Position numbers and translations under genes: made by a program. 64,000 bases of DNA from Paracoccus sediminilitoris (lineage in GTDB: Bacteria; Pseudomonadota; Alphaproteobacteria; Rhodobacterales; Rhodobacteraceae): assembly GCF_003259195.1 (NCBI RefSeq), contig NZ_QJPK01000015.1, positions 25,554 to 89,553 of the forward strand, in the 5' to 3' direction. Position 1 is the first letter of the stretch, and each line of letters begins with the position of its first letter. Under the pieces are notes generated by a model. That model was given only the letters and a program-made list of their open reading frames with translations. It did not search any database and was not told the origin of the DNA. This document shows positions 20,229 to 30,082 of the stretch, one piece after another.

Positions 20229-20256
20229 AAAAGGCCGCCCAACCGGGCGGCCTTTT
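20229..20256. terminator. Bidirectional terminator metK / DUF4870-like gene
   Basis: A perfect 12-bp stem AAAAGGCCGCCC / GGGCGGCCTTTT with loop AACC. Because the stem starts with A and ends with T it can serve both converging genes. Confidence 0.9.
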
Positions 20257-20268
20257 CAGTCGGCATAC

Positions 20269-20622
20269 CTAGTAGGCCATTACGCCCCAGTATTTTGTGC
20301 CGGTGATCGGCTTGTCGTCATTGGCCAGCAGAAATCCCGACACCACGCGGATCAGTCCCCAGACGGCCAGAAAAGCCCAGACCAGAAAACCGATCCCGAT
20401 CATCATGGTTACCATCCCGATCACCGCCAGCAGCAGGCTGATCCAGAAGGTGCGGATCTGGAACTGCAGATGTGTGTCTAGGACTGCGTTCTGACCGCGC
20501 GACAGATAGGCATAGACGACCCCAGCCAGCGTCGTCAGCGCCACCAGATACCCCACCGCGTAAAGGCCATAGATGATCTTGGCGGGCGTCAGATCATTGG
20601 TGGTGCGTGTGTCTGGCGTCAT
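20269..20622 (-). CDS. DUF4870/COG3671-like membrane protein
   Basis: A 117-residue protein with three predicted membrane helices (~15-38, 60-80, 80-100) and a short polar N-terminus. The text TPAKIIYGLYAVGYL and HLQFQIRTFWISLLL resembles the small DUF4870/Tic20-like family (COG3671) found in proteobacteria. Function unknown. It lies 15 bp downstream of the coq10 homologue on the same strand, so the two probably share a transcript. Confidence 0.75.
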   Translation of the reverse strand: MTPDTRTTNDLTPAKIIYGLYAVGYLVALTTLAGVVYAYLSRGQNAVLDTHLQFQIRTFWISLLLAVIGMVTMMIGIGFLVWAFLAVWGLIRVVSGFLLANDDKPITGTKYWGVMAY

Positions 20623-20637
20623 GTCGAAGCCCCTTGA

Positions 20638-21099
20638 TCAGGAATACAGCTTGCGCGCCCGATCTTCGAAGGCGCGGATGATGCGCGACATCGCTTCGTT
20701 GAAGACGACACCGATCAGTCTTTGCAGGATGGCGTTCTTGAACTCGAAATCCACGAAAAATTCTACATGGCAGCCGCCTTCGGGGCGATCCTTGAATGTC
20801 CAGCCGCTGCGCATGTACTTGAACGGTCCGTCCAGATATTCAGTGTCGATTTTCAAGACGCCGTTTTCATCCGCGGGCCACAGCACGACTCGGCTGCCAA
20901 AGCGTTCGCGAAACACTTTGAAACTGATGACCAGGTCCGCCGTGATCTCCTCGGCCCCGTCGGGGCGGGTGTCGCGCGTACGGATGCGCGCGGCGCTGTT
21001 CCAAGGCAGAAACTGGGGATAGGATTCAACATCGGCGACCAGATCGTACATCTGGCGGGCACTGTAAGGCAGATCTCGGCTGTCATGAGTTTTCGGCAA
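20638..21099 (-). CDS. COQ10/RatA-like START-domain protein
   Basis: A 153-residue single-domain SRPBCC protein. The conserved YSARQMYDLVADVESYPQFL opens the fold and CHVEFFVDFEFKN lies near the C-terminus. Mitochondrial COQ10 homologues bind ubiquinone; the E. coli relative RatA was reported as a ribosome-association inhibitor. In alphaproteobacteria the ubiquinone-binding role is the more likely one. No toxin-antitoxin partner is next to it. Confidence 0.88.
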   Translation of the reverse strand: MPKTHDSRDLPYSARQMYDLVADVESYPQFLPWNSAARIRTRDTRPDGAEEITADLVISFKVFRERFGSRVVLWPADENGVLKIDTEYLDGPFKYMRSGWTFKDRPEGGCHVEFFVDFEFKNAILQRLIGVVFNEAMSRIIRAFEDRARKLYS

Positions 21100-21169
21100 G
21101 GTATCGCTCTTGAGTTTCGTCGCGGCGTCTGTTTCGATTCGGAACAGGCATTAACAGGCAGGGCCCGCG

Positions 21170-21355
21170 ATGAACAACATGATCTGGCTGATGCGCGCCA
21201 CGAAATGGGCACGAAGGCCGCCAAGCGGCAAGATGGTCAAGCTGGTCTTTGCCATCATCGCTGCCGGCCTTGCCATGCTGCTGCTGGAAAAGATGGGCAT
21301 GTGGCCCGAATGGGCCACAATGGATCAGGGTCGCGGCACGCGGATCCCGCGTTAA
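21170..21355 (+). CDS. Small Rhodobacterales membrane protein
   Basis: A 61-residue protein with a basic N-terminus (WLMRATKWARRPPSGKMVK), one transmembrane helix at ~24-40 and a short polar tail. This basic-helix-tail layout is common in Rhodobacterales between coq10-like and metallopeptidase genes. Function unknown. Its TAA stop at 21353-21355 shares the TTAA palindrome with the stop of a convergent minus-strand peptide. Confidence 0.7.
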   Translation: MNNMIWLMRATKWARRPPSGKMVKLVFAIIAAGLAMLLLEKMGMWPEWATMDQGRGTRIPR

Positions 21356-21453
21356 TCCTTGCGGAGTGGAACAGGTTCCTGGCGCGGTGCGCCCAGCTTC
21401 AGCGTGATCGCGAAGGCGGTCAGCAGACCCATGGCCATAAAGATCATCGTCAT
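21352..21453 (-). CDS. 33-residue membrane peptide
   Basis: ATG at 21453 encodes 33 residues and stops at TAA (21354-21352). A near-ideal SD AAAGGA lies 7 nt upstream of the start. The N-terminal 20 residues, MTMIFMAMGLLTAFAITLKL, form a hydrophobic helix; the tail is basic and proline-rich (ending PLRKD). It converges on the 61-residue protein and the two stops overlap within one TTAA. Not recognised as a known family; the strong SD and composition make it likely real. Confidence 0.5.
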   Translation of the reverse strand: MTMIFMAMGLLTAFAITLKLGAPRQEPVPLRKD

Positions 21454-21487
21454 CCCGTTTTCCTTTCGTCCGGCCATTCAAGCCTAA

Positions 21488-22321
21488 TCACAGATCGGTG
21501 GCACTGAAAGTGTCACATTGTCCCATATCGCCACTTTCGAAGCCGCGCTGCAGCCATGTTTGGCGCTGCTGGGCCGAACCGTGGGTAAAACTGTCGGGCA
21601 TCGGGTTCCGCCCGGCATTGGACTGGATGACATCGTCACCCACGGCCTCGGCTGCCTGCATCGCCTCTTGCATATCCCCAACTTCCAGCGTGCCAAATCG
21701 TTCCTGCGCCTGACGCGCCCAGATGCCGGCATAGCAGTCGGCCTGCAGCTCGGTCATCACCGACAGGCGGTTCGAGTCCGTCTCCGAGACGCGGCCCCGT
21801 TCGCGGTTCACCGCGCCAAGCGTGCCGGTCAGGTTCTGGACGTGGTGGCCAATCTCATGCGCGATGACATAGGCGGCGGCGAAATCACCGCCCGCGCCCA
21901 TGCGTTCGGCCATCATGTCGAAGAAATCGGTGTCCAGATAGACCTTCTGATCGCCCGGGCAATAGAACGGCCCCATGGCCGATGACGCGCCCCCGCAGGC
22001 CGATTGCACGACGCCACGGAACATCACCAGCGTCGGTTCGACATAGGCGATGTCGGCCTGGTCGCGCAGGACGGGGGTCCAGACCTCCTCGGTATCGGCC
22101 AGCACCACGGACACGAACTGACCCATCTGTTCGTCACGTTCGCTCAGTTCGGTTTGCTGGGTGCCGCCATCCATGCCTTGCACCAGCGGAGTGACGTCGA
22201 TGCCGAAGAAATACCCCACGGCAAGAACCACCAGCGTTCCCGCGATGCCGATGCCCCCTGCCCGGCCCATGCCACGACGATCCTCGATGTTGCTGCTGCC
22301 CCGCCGTCCACGCCATTTCAT
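21488..22321 (-). CDS. ypfJ: Neutral zinc metallopeptidase (YpfJ type)
   Basis: A 277-residue protein of Pfam Zn_peptidase family PF04228. ATG 22321 (MKWRGRRGSSNIEDRRG) is the family's usual beginning; an open frame runs 13 codons further. A single helix (~22-40) anchors it in the inner membrane with the catalytic domain outside. The zinc motif is HEIGHH, preceded by YVIA, and ELQADCYAG gives the third ligand Glu. Length is normal. Physiological substrate unknown. Confidence 0.92.
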   Translation of the reverse strand: MKWRGRRGSSNIEDRRGMGRAGGIGIAGTLVVLAVGYFFGIDVTPLVQGMDGGTQQTELSERDEQMGQFVSVVLADTEEVWTPVLRDQADIAYVEPTLVMFRGVVQSACGGASSAMGPFYCPGDQKVYLDTDFFDMMAERMGAGGDFAAAYVIAHEIGHHVQNLTGTLGAVNRERGRVSETDSNRLSVMTELQADCYAGIWARQAQERFGTLEVGDMQEAMQAAEAVGDDVIQSNAGRNPMPDSFTHGSAQQRQTWLQRGFESGDMGQCDTFSATDL

Positions 22322-22478
22322 TCGCTGTCTTCCCTGTGCTGGGGGTTGTTTCGCAGGCAACGCGCAGGGCGGCGTCGGGTTTCACGCGGCCATCACAGGC
22401 CTGCGAACGCTCTCCAAGATGCTTGACCTTTCGCGCCGCCAAGGGGATGGACAGGCCAGACAGGGAAAAGGGAACGCG

Positions 22479-23057
22479 ATGCTGCGCAAGCTATATGACT
22501 GGACGATGGGGCTGGCGGCGCACCGGCATGCCTCGGGCTGGCTTTTCGGGATCAGCTTCATCGAAAGCAGCTTCTTTCCCATCCCGCCCGATGTGCTGAT
22601 GATCCCGATGGTGCTGGCGCGGCGTGCGCGCGCATGGGCCATCGCCGCGATCGCCACCCTGGGGTCGGTCCTGGGCGCACTGCTTGGATACTGGATCGGG
22701 GCCGCGCTGATGGATTCGGTCGGCCAATGGGTGCTGACCCTTTATGGCAAAGAGGCCGCCTATGACCATCTGGCCCAGCAATTTGCGTCCTATGGGGGCT
22801 GGGCGGTGCTGTTTGCGGCACTGACGCCCTTTCCCTTCAAGGTCATCACCATCTTTTCCGGCGCCGTGGGCATGTCCCTGCCGCTTTTCATCCTGACGAC
22901 CATCATCGGACGTGCCGCGCGCTTCTTCATCGTGGCGGGGCTGCTGTGGCGTTTCGGACCGCCGATCCGCGATTTCATCGAAAAGCGGCTTGGCCTTGTC
23001 TTCACCGTCTTCATGGTCTGCCTGATCGGCGGATTCGTCGCTTTGAGGTATCTATGA
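22479..23057 (+). CDS. YqaA/DedA-like (VTT domain) membrane protein
   Basis: A 192-residue VTT-fold membrane protein. ATG 22479 follows AAAAGGGA. Text SFIESSFFPIPPDVLMIPMV at residues ~27-46 and TPFPFKVITIFSGAVGM near ~118 are the paired re-entrant motifs of the YqaA subfamily. DedA/VTT proteins are lipid scramblases or translocases. The stop overlaps the dsbB ATG (ATGA), suggesting a joint envelope role. Confidence 0.9.
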   Translation: MLRKLYDWTMGLAAHRHASGWLFGISFIESSFFPIPPDVLMIPMVLARRARAWAIAAIATLGSVLGALLGYWIGAALMDSVGQWVLTLYGKEAAYDHLAQQFASYGGWAVLFAALTPFPFKVITIFSGAVGMSLPLFILTTIIGRAARFFIVAGLLWRFGPPIRDFIEKRLGLVFTVFMVCLIGGFVALRYL

Positions 23058-23530
23058 CTGGTCGCGAACTTTCCTATCTGGCGGGCGCGGGTTCCGCCGC
23101 CCTGCTGATCGCAGCCCTTGGGTTCCAGGCCGCAGGCTATGCCCCGTGCGAGTTGTGCATCCTGCAGCGCTGGCCGCATGTTGCGGCGGTCATCATCGCC
23201 GCCTTGGTCTGGCTGACCGGCTGGACGCGGGCGCTGGCCGTTCTGGGGATGATCGCTGCCGGGATGGCCATGGGTTTCGCCATCTATCACGTCGGCGTCG
23301 AGATGACCTGGTGGAAGGGCCCCGCGCATTGTTCGGGCGGGGTGGCTGATTTCGCCCGCATGTCGGCCAGCGACCTGATGACCAAGCTGCAGGGCACCCC
23401 CGTCACCCGCTGCGACGAGGTCGCCTGGCGCTTCCTTGGGGTGTCGATGGCGGGGTGGAACGCGATCTGTTCGGCGGTTCTGGCCGTCATCTGGGGCATG
23501 GCTGCGCGAAAGGCAGGAAATGCGGCCTGA
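23054..23530 (+). CDS. dsbB: Disulfide bond formation protein DsbB
   Basis: A 158-residue four-helix quinone reductase that reoxidises DsbA. The first redox pair is in CELC (residues ~34-37), the second pair is Cys in AHCSGG and Cys in TRCDE in the second periplasmic loop. Membrane helices lie at ~10-27, 45-62, 66-85 and 135-153. Short relative to E. coli DsbB (176), as usual for alphaproteobacteria. ATG 23054 chosen from the ATGA overlap. Confidence 0.92.
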   Translation: MTGRELSYLAGAGSAALLIAALGFQAAGYAPCELCILQRWPHVAAVIIAALVWLTGWTRALAVLGMIAAGMAMGFAIYHVGVEMTWWKGPAHCSGGVADFARMSASDLMTKLQGTPVTRCDEVAWRFLGVSMAGWNAICSAVLAVIWGMAARKAGNAA

Positions 23531-23624
23531 ACGGGCGTTTTCCTGACCCGGCAGGCGGGGGCGCGATTGCCCCCTGCACCTGCCTCGGCTATACCGGAAC
23601 TCGACAAGATGTTGAGGAATACCC

Positions 23625-26396
23625 GTGGCCGACACCCCAGAAGACGATCTGCCCCAATCCCCCGAAAATGGTGACGACAACAGCACCGAAGCGCGCGTGG
23701 TGATGCACCATGACGGACCGGTCATCGACATCAGCGACGAGATGCGGACTTCGTATCTGGACTATGCCATGTCGGTCATCGTCAGCCGTGCGATCCCCGA
23801 TTTGCGCGACGGGCTGAAGCCGGTTCACCGCCGCATCCTCTATGCGATGGATGAAAGCGGGAACACCCCGGACAAATCCTATCGCAAATCGGCCCGCCCG
23901 GTCGGCGACGTGATGGGTAAGTACCACCCGCATGGTGACAGCGCGATCTATGACGCGCTTGTCCGTCTGGCGCAGGACTTTTCCATGTCGCTGCCGCTGC
24001 TGGACGGCCAGGGCAATTTCGGCAGCATGGACGGCGACAGCGCGGCGGCCATGCGCTATACCGAAGTCCGCATGGACAAGCCCGCCAGCTATCTGCTGAT
24101 GGATATCGACAAGGACACCGTCGATTTCCAGGACAACTATGACGGCAAGGACCGTGAACCGACCGTCCTGCCCGCCCGCTTCCCCAACATGCTGGTCAAC
24201 GGCGCGGGCGGCATCGCCGTCGGCATGGCCACCAACATTCCGCCCCACAACCTGGGCGAGGTGATCGACGCCACGCTGGAGTTGATCGCAGACCCCGATC
24301 TGCCGACCGAGCGCCTGCTTGAGATCATCCCCGGCCCCGATTTTCCGACCGGCGCGACAATCCTGGGCCGGTCCGGGGCGCGCAAGGCCTATCTGGAAGG
24401 GCGCGGCAGCGTCATCATCCGCGCCAAGACCCATATCGAGGAACCGCGCAAGGACCGCTATGCCATCGTCGTGGACGAGATCCCCTATCAGGTGAACAAA
24501 GCCAGCCTGATCGAAAAGATCGCCGAACTGGCCAAGGAAAAGCGCGTCGAGGGCATTTTCAGCGTTCAGGACGAATCCGACCGCCAGGGCGTCCGCGTCG
24601 TGGTCGAACTGAAGCGCGATGCCACCCCCGAGGTCGTTCTTAACCAGCTGTTCCGCTTTACCCAGTTGCAGACCACCTTCGGCTGCAACATGTTGGCGCT
24701 GAATGGCGGCAAGCCGGAACAGCTGAAGCTGCGCGAATTCCTGTCCTATTTCATCAGCTTCCGCGAGGAAGTTGTCGCACGCCGCACCGCCTATGAGCTG
24801 CGCAAGGCCCGCGAACGCAGCCACGTGTTGTGCGGTCTGGCCGTCGCCGTCAGCAATGTCGACGAGGTCGTGGCCACGATCCGGTCGTCGGCCGACGCCG
24901 CCGAGGCGCGCGAACGTCTGATGGAACGCCGCTGGCCTGCCCATGACATCGTCGAATACCTGCGCCTGATCGACGATCCGCTGCATCCGGTCAACGAAGA
25001 CGGCACCTACAACCTGTCCGAAACCCAGGCCCGCGCCATTCTGGACCTGCGCCTGCAGCGCCTGACCCAGATCGGCGTCAAGGAGGTCACGGACGAACTG
25101 CAGTCGCTGGCCGACAGCATCCGCGATTTCCTGGCGATCCTGGCATCGCGCGAACGCATCATGGAAATCATCAGCGACGAGCTGCGCGAGATCCGGGGGC
25201 TGTTCGCCGTTCCCCGCCGCACCGAGATCGTCGACTGGTCCGGCGACATGATGGACGAGGATCTGATCGAGCGTGAGGACATGGTCGTGACCATCACTTC
25301 GGGCGGCTATATCAAGCGCACCGCACTGGCCGAATTCCGCGCGCAGCGCCGCGGCGGCAAGGGTCTGTCGGGCATGGCCACCAAGGAAGACGACGTGGTG
25401 ACCACGCTGTTCGTGGCCAACACCCATACCGAATTGCTGTTCTTCACAACCGACGGGATGGTCTATCGTCTCAAGACCTGGCGCCTGCCGCTTGGCGGGC
25501 GCACCTCCAAGGGCAAGGCGATCGTTAATATCCTGCCGATTGAACCGGGCGTCTCCATCGCGGCACTGCTGCCGATGGACGCCCCGGAAACCGAGTGGGA
25601 GAACTATCAGGTCATCTTCGCGACCGACCAGGGCGACGTGCGCCGCAACGCGCTATCGGATTTCACCAACATCATGCGAAATGGCAAGATCGCGATGAAG
25701 CTGCCCGAGGGCGTGACCCTGATCGGTGCCCGTTTGGCCACCGAACAGGATGACGTGATGATGTTCACCTCGTCCGGGCGGGCCATCCGCTTTCCGACCA
25801 CCGCGGTGCGGGTCTTCCAGAGCCGCGCCTCGACCGGGGTGCGCGGCGTCCGGCTTGGCAAGGATGACAGCGTCGTCAGCATGTCGATCATCCGCCACTT
25901 CGAGGCTGACCCGGCGGAACGTGCCGCCTATCTGAAGATGCGCCGTGCCGTCGCCGGTGCGCTGGATGACGGTGCCGAGGCCGACGAGGACGAGGAAGCC
26001 GTGGCCGAGGGTAATATCACCCAGGAACGCTATGCCCAGATGTCCGCAGCCGAGGATCTGATCCTGACCATCACCGCGAACGGCGCAGGCAAGATCAGCT
26101 CCAGCCACGATTATCCGGTGCGGGGTCGCGGGGGCCAGGGCGTGATGGCCATGGACCGTGCGATGCGCGGCGGTGCCATCGTGGCCAGCTTCCCGGTTGA
26201 GCTTGACGACCAGATCATGCTGGCCACATCGACCGGCCAGTCGATCCGCGTTCCGGTTGAGGGCATCAGCTTCCGGTCGCGATCAGCGGGCGGTGTACGG
26301 GTCTTCAACACCAGCAGCGACGAAGTCGTCGTCTCGGTCGCCCGCATCGCCGAACAGGCCGATGCCGAAGCCCTGCCCGACGACACCCAGGACTGA
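23625..26396 (+). CDS. gyrA: DNA gyrase subunit A
   Basis: A 923-residue type II topoisomerase subunit. GTG 23625 is preceded by GAGGA. Catalytic Tyr145 lies in [10 protein letters not shown] (Tyr122 in E. coli). The quinolone-resistance region reads [15 protein letters not shown] with Ser106 and Asp110 in the positions of E. coli Ser83 and Asp87, i.e. the sensitive form. The GyrA box is QRRGGKG. The C-terminal beta-pinwheel carries an acidic insert (~785-800). A strong terminator follows 9 bp after the stop. Confidence 0.98.
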   Translation: MADTPEDDLPQSPENGDDNSTEARVVMHHDGPVIDISDEMRTSYLDYAMSVIVSRAIPDLRDGLKPVHRRILYAMDESGNTPDKSYRKSARPVGDVMGKYHPHGDSAIYDALVRLAQDFSMSLPLLDGQGNFGSMDGDSAAAMRYTEVRMDKPASYLLMDIDKDTVDFQDNYDGKDREPTVLPARFPNMLVNGAGGIAVGMATNIPPHNLGEVIDATLELIADPDLPTERLLEIIPGPDFPTGATILGRSGARKAYLEGRGSVIIRAKTHIEEPRKDRYAIVVDEIPYQVNKASLIEKIAELAKEKRVEGIFSVQDESDRQGVRVVVELKRDATPEVVLNQLFRFTQLQTTFGCNMLALNGGKPEQLKLREFLSYFISFREEVVARRTAYELRKARERSHVLCGLAVAVSNVDEVVATIRSSADAAEARERLMERRWPAHDIVEYLRLIDDPLHPVNEDGTYNLSETQARAILDLRLQRLTQIGVKEVTDELQSLADSIRDFLAILASRERIMEIISDELREIRGLFAVPRRTEIVDWSGDMMDEDLIEREDMVVTITSGGYIKRTALAEFRAQRRGGKGLSGMATKEDDVVTTLFVANTHTELLFFTTDGMVYRLKTWRLPLGGRTSKGKAIVNILPIEPGVSIAALLPMDAPETEWENYQVIFATDQGDVRRNALSDFTNIMRNGKIAMKLPEGVTLIGARLATEQDDVMMFTSSGRAIRFPTTAVRVFQSRASTGVRGVRLGKDDSVVSMSIIRHFEADPAERAAYLKMRRAVAGALDDGAEADEDEEAVAEGNITQERYAQMSAAEDLILTITANGAGKISSSHDYPVRGRGGQGVMAMDRAMRGGAIVASFPVELDDQIMLATSTGQSIRVPVEGISFRSRSAGGVRVFNTSSDEVVVSVARIAEQADAEALPDDTQD

Positions 26397-26405
26397 ACAC
26401 AACGC

Positions 26406-26433
26406 GCCCGCCCCCGACGGGGCGGGCTTTTTT
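26406..26433 (+). terminator. Rho-independent terminator of gyrA
   Basis: A 9-bp GC stem GCCCGCCCC / GGGGCGGGC with loop CGAC, followed by six T residues. Confidence 0.92.
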
Positions 26434-26446
26434 CAAACGGGCGGGA

Positions 26447-27541
26447 ATGGCCTTGGATCAATCGAACGACTCGGTCTTGCGCGAACGCCTTCAAACCGGC
26501 TTTCTGGGGATCATCGCGTTTTCCCTTTTGCTGTTCATGCTGGTGCAGGCGCGCTTCATCCTCATCTCACTGGCCATCGCGATCATCCTGTTCTCGCTGA
26601 CCTCGGATGCGATCCACGCCATTTCGTCGCGGCTGAAAGTGCCGAACTGGCTGGCGACGACGCTGGCCCTGATCGGCATCGCGCTAGGGCTGTTGTGGAT
26701 TTCGACCACCATCGTGGCGCAGGTGAACGAGATCGTCTTCCTGTCCATCAGCTATGCCGAACGGGCGCAGGCCGCCATTCCCGCGCTGACCGAACGCCTT
26801 GGCCCCGAGGCGCAGGAACGCATCATCACCGCCTTGACCAATTTCAACATCACCGGCTGGATCAGGTCGCTGGCCGGCCAGGCATCGGGCATCCTGTCGG
26901 GCAGCGTGCTGGTCATCCTGTTCGTGGGCTTCATGTTCGCCGAACAGGTCTGGTTCCCCCAGAAGGTCGAGCGTCTGTCCGAAGATGCCGACCAGGCGCG
27001 CCAGGTGCGCCGGATCATCACCTCGATCATGCACCGGGTGAACCGCTATCTGGTCGTCAAGACCGGCGTCAGCCTGGTCACGGCGACGCTGGTATGGCTG
27101 ATCTTCAACGGTTTCGGGCTGGAGCTGGCAACCGCGGTGGCGATCCTGACCTTCGTGCTGAACTTCATCCCCTCGGTCGGGTCGATCGTGGCGACCATGG
27201 TGGCGGCGCTGCTGGTCTTCGTGCTGACAGGCGACATGACTACGACGCTGATCGTCGGCGCGCTCTGCACGCTGGTTCAATTCGTGATCGGCAATGTCAT
27301 CGACCCGATGCTGCTGGGTCAGACCCTGCGTCTGTCCAGCTTCGGCATCATCCTGTCGCTGGCCTTCTGGGGGGCGGTCTGGGGCGTGCCAGGAATGTTC
27401 CTGGCGGTGCCGATCATGGTGGCGCTGATGATCGTCTGCGCGCATATCCCCTGGCTGCGGCCGGTGGCGGTAATGCTGTCGCGCGAAGGGCTGCCCGATG
27501 ACGGGACCAGCGATCGAGAAGACAGCCCCCAGCCGGCCTGA
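26447..27541 (+). CDS. AI-2E family transporter
   Basis: A 364-residue integral membrane protein of the AI-2E/PerM family with about eight helices. The C-terminal hairpin loop region, LNFIPSVGSIVATMVAALLV followed by GNVIDPMLLGQTLRLSSFGI, is diagnostic. Members are elevator-type exporters; some move autoinducer-2, others sodium or unknown solutes, so the family name should not be read as function. It starts right after the gyrA terminator and is probably monocistronic. Confidence 0.9.
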   Translation: MALDQSNDSVLRERLQTGFLGIIAFSLLLFMLVQARFILISLAIAIILFSLTSDAIHAISSRLKVPNWLATTLALIGIALGLLWISTTIVAQVNEIVFLSISYAERAQAAIPALTERLGPEAQERIITALTNFNITGWIRSLAGQASGILSGSVLVILFVGFMFAEQVWFPQKVERLSEDADQARQVRRIITSIMHRVNRYLVVKTGVSLVTATLVWLIFNGFGLELATAVAILTFVLNFIPSVGSIVATMVAALLVFVLTGDMTTTLIVGALCTLVQFVIGNVIDPMLLGQTLRLSSFGIILSLAFWGAVWGVPGMFLAVPIMVALMIVCAHIPWLRPVAVMLSREGLPDDGTSDREDSPQPA

Positions 27542-27564
27542 CCAAGGCATCCGTAACCTATAGA

Positions 27565-27600
27565 AAGGGGCGCCCCCGGATGACTGGGGCGCCCTTCTTT
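27565..27600. terminator. Bidirectional terminator between AI-2E and MscS genes
   Basis: The stem AAGGGGCGCCCC / GGGGCGCCCTT (one bulged G) with a 9-nt loop is followed by CTTTC. It lies between converging genes. Confidence 0.8.
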
Positions 27601-27635
27601 CGTTTTCAGTCCCTGAGCTGCCGGGAGTGACCGCC

Positions 27636-30074
27636 TTAACGGTCGCCGTCACCCGCGTCGGCATCGCCGTCGAAGATCAGGGCGGGATCGTGCTTCTGTG
27701 GGGCGGAAGGGGCCTCTCGCGTCGGTTTCTTGGCACCGGTCAGGGCTTCGGGGTTGCGCAACCAGATATCGCGCTGTGCGAAGGGCACTTCGATATCCTC
27801 TTCCTCGAAACGGCGCACGATCTCGTGCAGGACGTCCGAGGTCACGCCCAGGCCAGCACCCACATCGGCCAGGATGGCCCGGATCTCGAAATCAAGCGAA
27901 TCCGCGCCAAGACCACGGAACAGCACCGCGGGGGGCGGGTCGATGGCCACCATGGGCTGATCCTCGATGATCTCGCGCAGGATACGTTCGACCTTGCGTG
28001 TGTCGCTGCCATAGGCCACGCCGACGGGCACGATGATCCGTCCCACCTTGTTGTGCCGGGTCCAGTTCGTCACCGGCTGGCTGATCAGGTCGCTGTTCGG
28101 AACGATGACCTCGGTCTTGTCGAAAGTCTCGACCTGGGTCGAGCGGACCGAGATGCGCTTGACGATCCCCTGCTGTCCGCCGGCGCTGATCCAGTCACCG
28201 ACACTGACCGGTCGTTCGATCAATAGAATGATGCCGGACACGAAGTTCGAAACGATGTTCTGCAGACCGAAACCGATACCGACCGACAGCGCACCGGCCA
28301 CGATGGCCAGCGAACTGAGGTCAATGCCGGCCGAAGTGATGGCCATCATGGCCGCCAGCACGATGCCCACATAGCCCAATCCCGACACGACGGCGTTCTG
28401 ACCGCCAGCATCCAGCTTGGTCTTCGGCAGGATCGAATTGCGGAAGGCACCCTGAATGGTCCGCGTCACGAAATAGCCGATGACGAAGACGATCAGGAAG
28501 GTGATGATCGCACCCGGCGACAATGTGATGCCGCCAAGACTGACGCCAGTGCGGAAGCGGACCCAGTATTCACCCAGCTCCTGCGCCGAGGCCCCCCAGA
28601 TGACCATGAAGACGGGAACAGACAGGATGACCAGCGCAAAGCCGATCAGCAACGGAGCCAAGCCTTCGCGGGCACCTTCGGCGCCCCGCTGAAGCATGTT
28701 GAAGACATCGGCAATGAAGTCCTGCAGCAGGATCAGCAGGCCCACCAGCCCAAGCGACAGCAGCCACGGCCAAACCAGCAGGTTGCCCAGGTTGATGTAG
28801 CCCGCCGCCATCGCGACCAGTGCCAGAATGGGTACGATCCGCGTCAGCTGTCCGGCCCAAGCCACGATCCAGTGGCGATAGGACAGATCCTGGGTGACAG
28901 CATCGCGCGTCAAGCGGCGCAGAGTGTTGCCCAGCTTGACCATTGCCAAGCCTGCCAGCACCACCATGACGACGTGCCAGACCCCCGCAGCGGCGTCGCT
29001 GAACTGCAGCGGTACGCGACCAACCTGAGCATCGCCCTGTTCGTAAAGGCCCGAGAGCGGCAGCACCGCGCGGCTCAGGATGTGATGCAGCGACAAAAGC
29101 GCGGCCAGCGTCTTGACCATACGACCCGCAGAGACACGCGCGTCCTCACCCATCTGCAGTGAGGTGTAGGCGATCGCCTCGCGCGGGAACAGCGCGCGTG
29201 CCAGCCAAATGCCGCCGAACAGGATCACCGCCGCCACGGGCAGCGCCTCGAGGAAAGGCGTCGTCCAAGGGCCGGGCAGTCCCGTCGCCTGGATCGCTCG
29301 GATCGCCAGGCTGACACCCACCATCGGCACGGCGATCTGCCCAAGCGACACGACGAAGGCCATGACGGCCCTGCTGTAGGAGGATGCACGCGCCGAAAGC
29401 CGGGACGGCAGATTGTCGATCCAGCGACGCCCGAAGGTCAGCAGCAACAGTGCTGCCAACAGATAGGCCCCCGCGATCGGCAGACGCGGGCGGACTTCCG
29501 CCAGCACGTCGGGTGAAGTGTTCTGGACCGATACCTCGGAGGCGACCCCTTCGATCAGGCCGAACCCGTCTGACACGGCGGCGGCCCAACTGGTCGGCAG
29601 CAAAGGCGACGGGGTCTGGCGGGCCAACGCCAGCGCCTGGCGCTCGCGAATGACCTCGTCGATCTGCGAAATGATGGAATTGGCACGGCTGACGGCCTCG
29701 GTCGCGGCCAACCGGGGCGCCTGCGCGGTGGACAGCTGCGCGTTCAGTTCCTCGCGGCGGGTGGCAACATCCGCATCTTCCGTGGCACCCTCGGCGGGCG
29801 CCGGGCCAAGCGCCTCGATCTGGTTGCGCAGGGTGGCGATGCGGTCGGCATTGACGTCTTGGCCCTGTTCCAGCCGCCCTCGCCACTCGACGATCGTCTC
29901 GCGCGCGTCGTCCAAGGCGGCTTCGGAGGCCTGGGGATCGACGGACAGCGCCTCGACCTTCTCGGCGGTCCGTTCCCATTGTTCATAGTTCAGGGTCTGA
30001 CCGTTCTGGGCCAGAAGGGGCGTTGCCGTGATGGCCAGAAAGGCCACCGTCAGCATTGCTAGGAAATGTCGCAT
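27636..30074 (-). CDS. MscS-type mechanosensitive channel with DUF3772 domain
   Basis: An 812-residue large MscS-family channel. I use ATG 30074 (MRHFLAMLTVAFLAITATPL) as it opens a clean signal peptide; an upstream TTG at 30086 is possible. Periplasmic DUF3772 covers ~25-200 with coiled-coil character. Multiple membrane helices follow, and the MscS core begins near residue 560 with GLGYVGIVLAAMMAITSAGI, SVGIGFGLQNIVSNFVSGII and GDWISAGGQQGIVKRISVRS. It gates solute release on hypo-osmotic shock. 8 bp downstream of cysK. Confidence 0.9.
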   Translation of the reverse strand: MRHFLAMLTVAFLAITATPLLAQNGQTLNYEQWERTAEKVEALSVDPQASEAALDDARETIVEWRGRLEQGQDVNADRIATLRNQIEALGPAPAEGATEDADVATRREELNAQLSTAQAPRLAATEAVSRANSIISQIDEVIRERQALALARQTPSPLLPTSWAAAVSDGFGLIEGVASEVSVQNTSPDVLAEVRPRLPIAGAYLLAALLLLTFGRRWIDNLPSRLSARASSYSRAVMAFVVSLGQIAVPMVGVSLAIRAIQATGLPGPWTTPFLEALPVAAVILFGGIWLARALFPREAIAYTSLQMGEDARVSAGRMVKTLAALLSLHHILSRAVLPLSGLYEQGDAQVGRVPLQFSDAAAGVWHVVMVVLAGLAMVKLGNTLRRLTRDAVTQDLSYRHWIVAWAGQLTRIVPILALVAMAAGYINLGNLLVWPWLLSLGLVGLLILLQDFIADVFNMLQRGAEGAREGLAPLLIGFALVILSVPVFMVIWGASAQELGEYWVRFRTGVSLGGITLSPGAIITFLIVFVIGYFVTRTIQGAFRNSILPKTKLDAGGQNAVVSGLGYVGIVLAAMMAITSAGIDLSSLAIVAGALSVGIGFGLQNIVSNFVSGIILLIERPVSVGDWISAGGQQGIVKRISVRSTQVETFDKTEVIVPNSDLISQPVTNWTRHNKVGRIIVPVGVAYGSDTRKVERILREIIEDQPMVAIDPPPAVLFRGLGADSLDFEIRAILADVGAGLGVTSDVLHEIVRRFEEEDIEVPFAQRDIWLRNPEALTGAKKPTREAPSAPQKHDPALIFDGDADAGDGDR

Positions 30075-30082
30075 GTAGTGCT

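Noticed and set aside
20638..21099. RatA toxin of a toxin-antitoxin pair
   Set aside because: No RatB-like antitoxin gene is adjacent and alphaproteobacterial members fit COQ10 function better.
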